In this document: in pieces, positions 1 to 5,105 of the stretch
Numbering within the stretch: the first letter of the stretch is position 1
Layout: each line of letters begins with the position of its first letter
NCBI GenBank assembly: GCA_021827545.1
Contig: JAKAVH010000102.1
Span: 1-5,106, forward strand
Direction of reading: 5' to 3'
DNA from: Thermoplasmata archaeon
Lineage (GTDB): Archaea > Thermoplasmatota > Thermoplasmata > UBA184
DNA length: 5,106 bases
The notes under the pieces: generated by a model
Databases searched by the model: none
Seen by the model: only the letters and a program-made list of their open reading frames with translations
What the model was told of the DNA's origin: nothing
Translations under genes and position numbers: made by a program

Positions 1-2
1 TC

Positions 3-557
3 GTCGCCCTGGCCGCCCTCCTGGTGGAGGGCCTGGTCCAGAACGCGCTCCAGCCCCTCTACGCGGCCGCGGTCGTCCTCGTCTTCGTGGCGCCGCTGAC
101 CGAGGAACTGCTCAAGTTCCTCGACTCGGGTCTCACCGGGGCCAACTACGCCTCCGCCGCGGGTGCCGGGATCGGCTTCGCGGCGACCGAGAATGCGCTC
201 TACTTCCTCGCCGCGTGGGGGGAGCCGCTCTCCCACCTCGTGGCCCTGATCGCCGTCCGAGCGGCCACCGACCCGCCGCTCCACGTAACGACGACGACGC
301 TCACCACCCTATCCTGGCGCGGCCGACCGTGGGGACTTCCCGCCGGCATCGTCCTCCACGCCCTCTGGAACACCGTCGCGCTGGTCGAGGTCGTCATTGA
401 CCCGACGGTCGGCCTGATCCTGCTCGGCGCGGCCGGGTTCACGGTCCTCGGGATCCTCCTCTTGCTCCGGCGCAACCCGGAAGTTCGGGACACGCTGGAC
501 GACCGGTGGAGGATGAACCCGTGGTCGGGAGCGCTGCTCTCGGTGGGGGCAGCGTGA
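3..557 (+). CDS. PrsW-family intramembrane metalloprotease, 5'-truncated by the window edge
   Basis: The reading frame is open from the first complete codon (position 3) to TGA at 555-557, so the true start lies upstream. The visible 184 residues are mostly hydrophobic membrane helices. They carry the four motifs I associate with the PrsW family (related to CAAX proteases): PLTEELLKF (Glu-Glu-x-x-Lys), GIGFAATEN, an Arg followed by PPLH, and HALWN near the end. These Glu and His residues form the putative metal-binding active site inside the membrane. The last helix is followed by a short charged tail containing RRNPEVRDTLDD. In Bacillus, PrsW cleaves the anti-sigma factor RsiW; archaeal members have no established substrate, so only 'membrane protease' is safe here. 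The next gene starts 8 nt after the stop, suggesting co-transcription. Family call is confident; substrate unknown. Confidence 0.85.
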   Translation, partial: VALAALLVEGLVQNALQPLYAAAVVLVFVAPLTEELLKFLDSGLTGANYASAAGAGIGFAATENALYFLAAWGEPLSHLVALIAVRAATDPPLHVTTTTLTTLSWRGRPWGLPAGIVLHALWNTVALVEVVIDPTVGLILLGAAGFTVLGILLLLRRNPEVRDTLDDRWRMNPWSGALLSVGAA

Positions 558-565
558 GGAGCAAC

Positions 566-952
566 ATGAACGAGAAGAAGTGGTCGAGCCACGTGGGGCA
601 CCTGGAGGAGGGCGGGCTCCACGGCTGGTGCGCGAGCTGCCCTCCGGACGAACGACACCGGGCACTCGAGACGACGATCCGGACCGACGGCTACGCGACC
701 GCCACGCGTCGGCTGAACTTCCTCGCCAACGTCGCGAACCGACGCGACAACGAGCACCTACACCGAGTCGCCCGGGACGACCTCGAGTGGGCGGAGCGGT
801 GGGAGGAGGAGACCCGGGAGAACGAGGACCGGCGTCGAGAGAAGAGCGAGTTCCACCGAGTCGAGAGCTACCGGAAGGACGACGGAGAACGGGTGCGGGC
901 CCACCTAGCGAGAAACCCCCGGCCGAGGAGATCGGGGCGACACCCGGAATAG
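566..952 (+). CDS. Small charged protein of unknown function, possibly DUF5771-like
   Basis: This encodes 128 residues. I chose ATG 566 rather than the upstream in-frame ATG 506, which lies inside the PrsW gene, because GAGGAG at 557-562 sits just before it and overlaps the PrsW stop. The N-terminal ~75 residues look folded: HVGHLEEGGLHGW, a CxxC at residues 22-25, then ALETTIRTDGYATATRRLNFL and a later DLEWAERW. The order (HVGHLxxGxL, Ala-Leu helix, Arg-Leu-Asn-x-Leu, Asp-Leu-x-Trp) recalls, from memory, the DUF5771 family of small proteins known from giant viruses; this is unverified. Residues ~75-128 are very rich in Glu and Arg and probably helical or disordered. It is likely co-transcribed with the PrsW gene. 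It is cytosolic, with no signal peptide or membrane segment. Reality of the gene is likely; function is unknown. Confidence 0.7.
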   Translation: MNEKKWSSHVGHLEEGGLHGWCASCPPDERHRALETTIRTDGYATATRRLNFLANVANRRDNEHLHRVARDDLEWAERWEEETRENEDRRREKSEFHRVESYRKDDGERVRAHLARNPRPRRSGRHPE

Positions 953-1063
953 CCGACGGGAAGGCCGAGCCACCTACCGCCCGGTGCGTGTCCCCACCCG
1001 GCCCGTGTCCTCCGCTACCGGACGAGTTCCGCCCTGTCCGTGGGCCTACCGCACAAGACCGTC

Positions 1064-1390
1064 TCAGGGGGATGAGGCGGCGGCTACCTTCTCGAGCCGG
1101 CCGCTTCTTCCCAGCGAGATCTGGGAACGACCGCGATAGTCAGACACCCAGCCGTCGATAACGCGGACTCGGTCGTTCGGTTGCACCAGGTCGACCTCGC
1201 TGCCCCAGAGAACGAGCGAGATCTCTCCAGTGGCGTCCTTCAGCTTGCCGTTTCGAACCTTCTTCTTCCCACCGGCCCGCGTCTCGATCTCACGCACGGG
1301 CTCGAGCTCGGAGACGGTCGCCTCGATGGTCGCCACCCGGGACGGCCGCAGGTCGGCGATGAACGTCGCGGGAGGCTTGCTGTCGGGCAC
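1064..1390 (-). CDS. Single OB-fold nucleic-acid-binding protein (archaeal SSB/RPA-like)
   Basis: From GTG at 1390 to TGA at 1064-1066 this encodes 108 residues. The core is IADLRPSRVATIEATVSELEP, a basic loop GGKKKVRNGKLKD, then GEISLVLWGSEVDLVQPNDRVRVIDGW and a final strand RGRSQISLGRSG. This is the usual order of a compact OB-fold: a first strand pair, a Lys/Arg-rich turn, the strand containing a Trp, an 'N/D-x-V-R-V' strand, then the closing strand. Archaeal proteins of this size and pattern bind single-stranded DNA or RNA. The frame is open further upstream to 1552, but that part overlaps the copZ start region and looks non-homologous. GTG 1390 lies about 28 nt after a TATA-like CTTATC, consistent with a leaderless mRNA. 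It is divergent from the CopZ gene. Family is fairly sure; DNA versus RNA role is not. Confidence 0.8.
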   Translation of the reverse strand: MPDSKPPATFIADLRPSRVATIEATVSELEPVREIETRAGGKKKVRNGKLKDATGEISLVLWGSEVDLVQPNDRVRVIDGWVSDYRGRSQISLGRSGRLEKVAAASSP

Positions 1391-1415
1391 CGGTGCGCAA
1401 GGGGGAACCCCACCC

Positions 1416-1429
1416 GATAAGCGCTTCTC
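1416..1429. promoter_or_regulatory. Divergent promoter element / imperfect palindrome between OB-fold and copZ genes
   Basis: The 14 bp GATAAGCGCTTCTC is a palindrome with one mismatched pair and a perfect AAGCGCTT core. Read on the minus strand it contains CTTATC, centred about 28 nt before GTG 1390, which suits an archaeal TATA-like box for a leaderless OB-fold transcript. On the plus strand it lies 22-35 nt before ATG 1452 of copZ. It could therefore serve one or both genes, or be an operator. Evidence is only position and symmetry. Confidence 0.35.
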
Positions 1430-1451
1430 CTTCCTCCCGCTCCGGAGCACG

Positions 1452-2249
1452 ATGAAGGCGACCGCGGAATCTTCGGACCAGCTCGTCCGAACCGTGTCCG
1501 GGTTCTCCTTCGCCCGGGTCGGGAAACCGGCGCCCGGAACGGACCCTCGCAAGGCCTGCCCGGTCTGTGGACGTCAAGGAAGAAGGGTGATCGCGCTGAC
1601 GGTGACCGCCCACCTTCGGGCCGAATTCTGGAGCGCTCTCGGCGACGGGTTCTGGTTCTGCTGGACGGCCGAGTGCCCGATGCTCTACTACGACAACGTG
1701 CGGGCGACGTACGTCTCCAAGGATCCGCGGGAGGTCCGGAGCCGCTTCGGACTCAAGGAGCACGACACGCCCCGACCGATCTGCTACTGCCTGGGCGTGA
1801 ACGCGGAACGGATCTTCGACGAGGTGGAGAACAAGGGGTGCTGCGATTCTCTCGAGGATGTGGAGCGCTACACCCGGGTGGGAACGGGAAAGTGGTGCGT
1901 CACGACGAACCCTTCGGGGGTCTGCTGTCGGGCCTACCTCAAAGCCGTCGTGGCAGAATCCCTGGCGCGAGCCTCGGTCGCCTCCCGCACGCCCGTCGCG
2001 GAGGTGGCGGAGAAGCTCCGGGCGGACGAGACGCCGGGAACTCTCGTGGAGCTCAAGGTCGGGGGAATGGACTGCGAAGCCTGCGGAGTGGCGGTGACCG
2101 GGTTGATCGAGCACGAAGGAGGCCGGAGCGTGCGCGTCTCGGTTTCGGACGGTCGAGCCCAACTGGAGCTGCCCAAAGGATCGAGCCTCGCGAAACTCCT
2201 GAGCGTCTTGGCGGACGCGGGCTACTCTTCCGAGTCCGCCGAACGATAG
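1452..2249 (+). CDS. copZ: CopZ-like copper chaperone: zinc/[2Fe-2S] domain fused to HMA domain
   Basis: This encodes 265 residues. ATG 1452 is preferred over upstream in-frame ATGs, which overlap the opposing OB-fold gene; GGAG lies at 1444-1447. Residues ~30-165 form the Cys-rich domain known from Archaeoglobus CopZ: CPVC at 36-39 and Cys70/Cys75 (a likely zinc site), then CYC at 111-113, CC at 130-131, Cys149 and CC at 158-159 (candidate [2Fe-2S] ligands, BFD-like CxCLGV context). A helical linker leads to an HMA domain (about 198-265) with the copper-binding motif GMDCEAC (Cys208, Cys211). By family knowledge such proteins bind Cu(I) and hand it to a CopA P-type ATPase, the N-terminal domain possibly reducing Cu(II). 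No CopA gene is visible nearby. It is cytosolic. A hairpin follows the stop, so it is probably a single-gene unit. Domain calls are strong; exact metal ligands are inferred. Confidence 0.9.
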   Translation: MKATAESSDQLVRTVSGFSFARVGKPAPGTDPRKACPVCGRQGRRVIALTVTAHLRAEFWSALGDGFWFCWTAECPMLYYDNVRATYVSKDPREVRSRFGLKEHDTPRPICYCLGVNAERIFDEVENKGCCDSLEDVERYTRVGTGKWCVTTNPSGVCCRAYLKAVVAESLARASVASRTPVAEVAEKLRADETPGTLVELKVGGMDCEACGVAVTGLIEHEGGRSVRVSVSDGRAQLELPKGSSLAKLLSVLADAGYSSESAER

Positions 2250-2256
2250 GACACGC

Positions 2257-2293
2257 TCGGGGTCGTTTGGGTCCGATACCCCGATCTTCCTCT
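2257..2293 (+). terminator. Candidate terminator hairpin after copZ
   Basis: TCGGGGT (2257-2263) is exactly complementary to ACCCCGA (2278-2284), with a 14-nt loop, followed by the pyrimidine tract TCTTCCTCTC. It starts 8 nt after the copZ stop. Archaeal termination depends mainly on T-rich tracts, and this tract is mixed C/T, so the call is tentative. Confidence 0.4.
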
Positions 2294-2418
2294 CGTGACC
2301 CAACCCCCACCCCCAGAACCTTTCCCCGTGGTCGCCACGACCCGTGGGGGCGTGACCTATAGGCTAGATTGCCGCTCACCGAAGCGCTGGGGTCGGAGAC
2401 GAATGCACGAGAAACCCG

Positions 2419-2436
2419 AGCCTCGTCAACGAGGCT
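2419..2436. promoter_or_regulatory. 18-bp palindrome just upstream of the TATA box
   Basis: AGCCTCGT (2419-2426) and ACGAGGCT (2429-2436) are perfect inverted repeats separated by CA. The element ends 11 bp before the TATA box, a usual place for an archaeal activator site. It differs in sequence from the downstream palindrome, so a second regulator is possible. It lies upstream of the predicted transcription start and so should not act as an RNA hairpin in the operon mRNA. Confidence 0.45.
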
Positions 2437-2441
2437 TGACC

Positions 2442-2454
2442 AAGACCTATTATA
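2442..2454 (+). promoter_or_regulatory. Archaeal promoter: BRE plus TATA box (TATTATA)
   Basis: TATTATA at 2448-2454 is the clearest TATA box in this GC-rich window. It is preceded by AAGACC (2442-2447) in the TFB-recognition position. The box centre (about 2451) is 24-26 nt before ATG 2475, so transcription is predicted to start at or next to the start codon and give a leaderless mRNA. It would drive the operon beginning with the Cys-rich small protein. Confidence 0.7.
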
Positions 2455-2458
2455 CCAC

Positions 2459-2478
2459 CCATATCATTAGTGATATGG
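2459..2478. promoter_or_regulatory. 20-bp palindromic operator at the transcription start, probable PadR box
   Basis: CCATATCA (2459-2466) and TGATATGG (2471-2478) are perfect inverted repeats around TTAG. The inner part has the form ATAT-N8-ATAT, the same geometry as the published PadR box ATGT-N8-ACAT. It lies between the TATA box and the predicted start site and covers ATG 2475, so a bound dimer would block RNA polymerase. A PadR gene is the second gene of the operon, which makes autorepression the simplest reading. Confidence 0.65.
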
Positions 2479-2693
2479 TGCCCACGATGTGCGAGCAGTG
2501 CGGGTGCTGGGGATACGGGATGAGACGGGGCGGAGGTTGCGGGTGCTGCGGGCCCGCGGGAGCGACGTGGGCATCGCGCAGTTACTTGAGAAACACCGAT
2601 CGCGAGGACCTGAAGGATTACGTCGAGGACCTCCGGGCAGAGACCCAGCGGGTCGAGCGGATCCTCAAGGAACGGGTCTCCGAGAAGGACTGA
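2475..2693 (+). CDS. Small Cys-rich coiled-coil protein, DUF5320-like
   Basis: This encodes 72 residues. ATG 2475 is chosen because it lies at the predicted transcription start (leaderless); ATG 2487 is a possible alternative. The first 25 residues hold six cysteines (6, 9, 11, 22, 24, 25) in the patterns C-x2-C-x-C and C-x-C-C amid Gly and aromatic residues, suggesting metal or cluster binding. Residues ~43-70 (DREDLKDYVEDLRAETQRVE and onward) form a charged amphipathic helix, probably a coiled coil. A Cys/Gly-rich head plus C-terminal coiled coil resembles the DUF5320 group of archaeal small proteins, but the match is from memory. It is the first gene of the operon, directly abutting the PadR gene, and should be the most strongly expressed and most tightly repressed product. 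It could be a metal-binding partner of PadR or a substrate for the downstream enzymes. Function unknown. Confidence 0.75.
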   Translation: MVPTMCEQCGCWGYGMRRGGGCGCCGPAGATWASRSYLRNTDREDLKDYVEDLRAETQRVERILKERVSEKD

Positions 2694-3080
2694 GTGCGGG
2701 CCGCGTCTCGGATGGACGTTTCCGAGTTTGGCCCCCGGTGCCGCTGCGGTCCTTTCCGGGTGCGGTTCTTTCCTCCCGGACTCCTCCGGCCCCTCCTCCT
2801 ACGAGTGCTCGGAGAAGGTCCCAAGACGGGGTTCGCGCTGATCAATGAGGTAACCCAACGAACTGACGGACAATGGACTCCGGGCCCGGCCGCCATCTAT
2901 CCGGCCCTTCGGGAACTCGCGGAGGAGGGTTTCGTCCGTCGAGCTCCCGGGGGCCCCGGCCTTCCCCGGGCCTACTCCCTTACCCCGAAGGGGCGGAAGG
3001 TGGTGAGCGAATGGGAGGAGATGAGACGGTCCGGGCGTGACGAACTAAAGTCCTTGACTCGACTGTGGGAACAGATCTGA
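2694..3080 (+). CDS. PadR-family transcriptional regulator (short form)
   Basis: This encodes 128 residues. GTG 2694 directly follows the previous stop, with AAGGA in the end of that gene as a ribosome site; ATG 2712 lacks one. The winged-helix domain spans ~28-105: LLRPLLLRVLGEGPKTGFAL, the recognition region TPGPAAIYPALRELAEEGFV (62-81), and the wing ending in RAYSLTPKGRKV. The TPGxxYPxLxxLxxxGxV pattern is diagnostic of PadR proteins. Only one short C-terminal helix follows, as in the short PadR subfamily, where dimers form through that helix. An unusual CRC (Cys16, Cys18) precedes the domain and could sense metal or redox state. It most likely represses its own operon through the palindrome at 2459-2478. 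The effector is unknown. Confidence 0.92.
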   Translation: MRAASRMDVSEFGPRCRCGPFRVRFFPPGLLRPLLLRVLGEGPKTGFALINEVTQRTDGQWTPGPAAIYPALRELAEEGFVRRAPGGPGLPRAYSLTPKGRKVVSEWEEMRRSGRDELKSLTRLWEQI

Positions 3081-3081
3081 C

Positions 3082-3810
3082 ATGCCGAGAGCCGCCCCCA
3101 GGGATGGAACGTCGTCGTCTCGGCTCGCCAGCCAGCGCGCCTTCTGGAACAAGAGCTATCGGGGGGATCCCGAGTTCTTCGGCGGCGGGAGAAGTGCCTT
3201 CGCCCGATGGGCTCGTGACGTCCTTCGGCGGGGAGGGATCCGCCGGGGGAAATGTGTCGAGCTCGGTGTCGGGTATGGCAGAGATCTCGCCTACCTCCAG
3301 CGATGCGGATTTGACGTCCGCGGCGTAGACGTTTCCGACCGAGGAGTGGCGCTGGCGCGTGTCCATCGGCGAACGCACGCTCGTCGATCGATAGACGTCG
3401 TCCGCAGCGACGCCTTGCGCTACCTGGCCCAGCTGCCGAGCCGCAGTGTCGACGTGGTGTACTCCAACATGTTCTACAACATGGACTTCACCGAGGCGGA
3501 TCACGCACGTCTCTTTGCCGAGGTGGCGCGAGTGCTCCGCCCGGGCGGGTTTCACCTCTACTCGGTACGTTCCACGAGCGACTCCTGGTATGGTCGCGGA
3601 CGGCGTAGGGGCTCCGATACGTTCGACCTTCGCCCGCACGGGGTTACCATGCACTTTTTCTCGCGAGCCTATGCGCGTCAATTGGGGCGCCGCCACTTCT
3701 CCTCCTTCGCCCGCGAGGATCGGTTGGAAGGTGCCGGAGAGTTTCCGATGCGATTGCTTTACGCGGCGGATGCGCGCACGGGCCCTCCGATATCGGGCAG
3801 TACCCACTGA
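3082..3810 (+). CDS. Class I SAM-dependent methyltransferase
   Basis: This encodes 242 residues. ATG 3082 comes 1 nt after the PadR stop with no good ribosome site, so translation is probably coupled. The Rossmann-type fold is clear: FWNKSYRGDPEFF (21-33), motif I VELGVGYGRD (59-68), the acidic ribose-binding end of strand 2 in GVDVS (Asp83), RSDA (Asp110) after strand 3, motif IV VDVVYSNMFYNMDF (123-136), and LRPGG (152-156) before strand 5. The C-terminal part after ~165 is Arg-rich and includes LRPHGVTMHFFS, a pattern seen in small-molecule and peptide methyltransferases. The substrate cannot be told from motifs: the NPPY signature of N6-adenine/amide methyltransferases is absent. Operon position next to a C39-like peptidase suggests peptide or metabolite modification. 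It is cytosolic. Confidence 0.9.
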   Translation: MPRAAPRDGTSSSRLASQRAFWNKSYRGDPEFFGGGRSAFARWARDVLRRGGIRRGKCVELGVGYGRDLAYLQRCGFDVRGVDVSDRGVALARVHRRTHARRSIDVVRSDALRYLAQLPSRSVDVVYSNMFYNMDFTEADHARLFAEVARVLRPGGFHLYSVRSTSDSWYGRGRRRGSDTFDLRPHGVTMHFFSRAYARQLGRRHFSSFAREDRLEGAGEFPMRLLYAADARTGPPISGSTH

Positions 3811-3825
3811 GATTGGAGACAACGA

Positions 3826-4569
3826 ATGGTGCTCAAGAGCCCGACTGCTCCAAGATTGCAACTACCCGCGTCACCGGGGAAAAGGGAGGGCACGAGTGGG
3901 GTCCGACGTCTTCGGGTGCCTTTCCGCCGACAGAGCTTCGATTTCACCTGTGGACCCACCTGCCTTCTCATGGCGATGCGTTCCTTCAATCCCCGTGTAG
4001 AGATGACGGTCGACGCGGAGATCGACATCTGGCGCGAAGCCAATCTCGTGGAGGCGTACGCCTCCAGCCGCCAGGGACTCGCCTGGGCGGCTCATCGGCG
4101 AGGGTTCCGAGTGCGCACACAGGGGAGCCCTGAGAGCATCGAGCTCCTCGAGGGCCTCGGCCTCACCCTGAGCGAACCCGGCCGAGGCGTGGCCCGGGCA
4201 TTGCACGACAACCTCATCCGCCGATGCCGAAAGGCAGGGCTCACCGATGTCCGGCGACCTGTCGCCATGGGGGACGTGGCGACGTGGATCGGCCGGGGTT
4301 GGATACCCCTTCTCCTCGTCGATGCGCGACTAGTGGGCGATGAGGAGCTTCCCCACTGGATCGTCGTGCTCGGCGCGAACGGAGAGAACGTTGCCTTCCA
4401 TGACCCTCTCGCTGAGAGAGGACCTTCGTTCCAGTCTGCGGGTCGTTTCGCGTCGTTTGTTGGTTTTCGAGGGATCAGCTGCGCTGTCGTCATAGAGGGC
4501 GAGCGCGGTAGAACCGATCCGGAGAACACTGGTAGAGTCAAGGAGCGAGCAATCTGGAGTGGATCGTGA
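3826..4569 (+). CDS. Peptidase C39-like (DUF3335-type) cytosolic cysteine peptidase
   Basis: This encodes 247 residues; ATG 3826 has GGAG at 3815-3818. The papain-like core is evident: RRQSFDFTCGPTCLLMAMRS gives Gln36 (oxyanion hole) six residues before the catalytic Cys42; LPHWIVVLGANG gives His177, and VAFHDPL gives Asp193, completing a Cys-His-Asp triad in the order and spacing of C39. The segment EIDIWREANLVEAYASSRQG and WAAHRRGFRV match what I recall of the DUF3335 (C39-like) family, some members of which sit beside RimK-like ATP-grasp ligases or acetyltransferases. Unlike bacteriocin exporters it has no ABC or membrane part and no signal peptide, so it acts in the cytosol. It lies 15 nt after the methyltransferase and overlaps the next gene by 4 nt. 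Residues after ~225 look like a disordered tail. Peptidase fold is confident; substrate unknown. Confidence 0.85.
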   Translation: MVLKSPTAPRLQLPASPGKREGTSGVRRLRVPFRRQSFDFTCGPTCLLMAMRSFNPRVEMTVDAEIDIWREANLVEAYASSRQGLAWAAHRRGFRVRTQGSPESIELLEGLGLTLSEPGRGVARALHDNLIRRCRKAGLTDVRRPVAMGDVATWIGRGWIPLLLVDARLVGDEELPHWIVVLGANGENVAFHDPLAERGPSFQSAGRFASFVGFRGISCAVVIEGERGRTDPENTGRVKERAIWSGS

Positions 4570-4799
4570 AGACGAAACGAGCCCGCGGCGAACCCGTGAA
4601 GAAAATGATGGAGGCGGTCATGACGGGAATGATGAAACCGGAAGACCTCCCACGGATGATGGACAAGATGATGGACCGGATGTTCTCGGCCATGTCTGCG
4701 GAAGACCGCATTCAGTTCGTCACCACGATGATGCCCAAATGCCTCAACACAGTACTCGGACAGCTTACCCCGGAGGCGAAGCAGGAATTGGCTCGATAG
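4566..4799 (+). CDS. Small Met-rich internal-repeat protein, ends at an in-repeat TAG
   Basis: This encodes 77 residues. GTG 4566 overlaps the peptidase stop (GTGA), with GGAGTGGAT upstream as ribosome site, so translation is coupled. Fourteen of 77 residues are Met, many as Met-Met pairs. Three repeat units align: KPEDLPRMMDKMMDRMFSAM (24-43), SAEDRIQFVTT followed by MMPKCLNTVLGQL (44-67), and TPEAKQELAR (68-77). The third unit stops at TAG exactly where the others continue with MM. After the TAG the same frame reads MMGKMTSLLQEQLGAK and stops at 4848-4850, restoring the repeat. Met-rich helices can bind Cu(I)/Ag(I) or hydrophobic helices (as in SRP54 M domain); here the role is unknown. It is the last gene of the operon. 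The coding call is good because the repeat is preserved at protein level. Confidence 0.75.
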   Translation: MKTKRARGEPVKKMMEAVMTGMMKPEDLPRMMDKMMDRMFSAMSAEDRIQFVTTMMPKCLNTVLGQLTPEAKQELAR

Positions 4800-4850
4800 A
4801 TGATGGGCAAGATGACGTCCCTTCTCCAAGAGCAACTCGGTGCAAAGTAG
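4797..4850 (+). other. In-frame continuation past TAG: missing half of the last repeat unit
   Basis: The codons after TAG (4797-4799) encode MMGKMTSLLQEQLGAK and end with a second TAG (4848-4850). At the DNA level 4800-4817 matches 4656-4673 inside the gene at 16 of 18 positions. Either the gene was shortened by a point mutation (for example from GAG or AAG), the base is an assembly error, or the codon is read through. Confidence 0.6.
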
Positions 4851-4988
4851 CTCTTCCACCCTCTGGCCGGTCCGGGAGTTTCAGGAACACCGGGCCCACA
4901 CGGGCTTGCTGCAAGCTGCGCGCCGTCGGTGAAGGGGGGGCAAGCCCTCTCATGCCGATCCGGTGACATGTCAAATGATGGTTAGGAC
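4851..4988. other. Non-coding stretch downstream of the operon
   Basis: I see no supported gene, tRNA or T-rich terminator. Visible items are a run of seven G at 4934-4940 and a perfect 10-bp palindrome TGACATGTCA at 4964-4973. The latter lies 16-25 nt past the putative transposase stop on the minus strand, so it may belong to a mobile-element end. Confidence 0.45.
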
Positions 4989-5105
4989 TCAGCTCGCTGG
5001 CCTGGCTGACGGAGGGCCCGGGCCGGTGTGAGGCAGCCCTCCCAGCTTGTCGCTGACAATTCCCCAGAACTGCAGCTGCCGCTTCGCACAGGTCCTCCAC
5101 ACCGT
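4989..5105 (-). CDS. Possible C-terminal end of a transposase, cut by the window edge
   Basis: Reading leftwards from the window end, one minus-strand frame gives 38 residues beginning TVWRTCAKRQLQFWGIVSDK and ending at TGA (4989-4991). The phrase 'V-x-R-T-C-x-K-x-x-x-x-F-W' resembles the C-terminal segment of IS66-like or related DDE transposases, where a short helix with RTC/ATC and an aromatic pair precedes a Pro-rich tail. Only the tail is visible, so this is recognition by a short motif. A competing frame on the same strand is open longer (to 4765) but has low-complexity, non-protein-like composition and overlaps the Met-rich gene. Confidence 0.35.
   Translation of the reverse strand, partial: TVWRTCAKRQLQFWGIVSDKLGGLPHTGPGPPSARPAS

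Larger units (their letters stand above)
2250..2474. other. 225-bp intergenic control region before the five-gene operon
   Basis: No convincing gene is present. The in-frame extension upstream of ATG 2475 (open back to 2295) begins with a proline-rich low-complexity stretch and resembles no domain. The region contains, in order, the copZ hairpin, a C-rich stretch (about 2299-2330), an 8-bp palindrome CCTATAGG (2356-2363), an 18-bp palindrome (2419-2436), a TATA box (2448-2454) and most of a 20-bp palindrome (2459-2478). It is visibly more AT-rich near 2446-2476 than the rest of the window, as expected for a promoter. Confidence 0.6.

Noticed and set aside
580..1161. 193-residue plus-strand frame overlapping the small charged gene
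   Set aside because: Extreme Arg/Pro/Gly content, no ribosome site, and it runs into the opposing OB-fold gene.
1391..1552. Upstream extension of the OB-fold frame to ATG 1552
   Set aside because: The added 54 residues have no OB-fold character, overlap the copZ start and would bypass the well-placed TATA-like box before GTG 1390.
1290..2303. 337-residue open frame on the minus strand across copZ
   Set aside because: Arg/Pro/Ala-rich shadow composition; it opposes a gene with clear domain motifs and shows no domain of its own.
2295..2474. N-terminal extension of the Cys-rich protein from ATG 2295
   Set aside because: It would be translated across the TATA box and both palindromes and starts with proline-rich low-complexity sequence; the promoter position favours ATG 2475.
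2980..3861. 293-residue open frame on the minus strand across the methyltransferase gene
   Set aside because: It is antisense to well-supported methyltransferase motifs and looks like GC-driven open frame.
4797..4799. TAG as pyrrolysine codon
   Set aside because: TAG ends several ordinary genes in the window and no Pyl machinery is visible; point mutation, assembly error or low-level readthrough is more likely, though not excluded.
4092..4859. 255-residue minus-strand frame rich in His and Arg
   Set aside because: The His runs (HHL, HHP) are the complement of the Met-rich repeat codons; antisense to the peptidase His/Asp motifs.
5015..5024. GGCCCGGGCC palindrome near the right edge
   Set aside because: Short GC-only palindromes are expected in DNA of this composition, and no U-tract follows on either strand.
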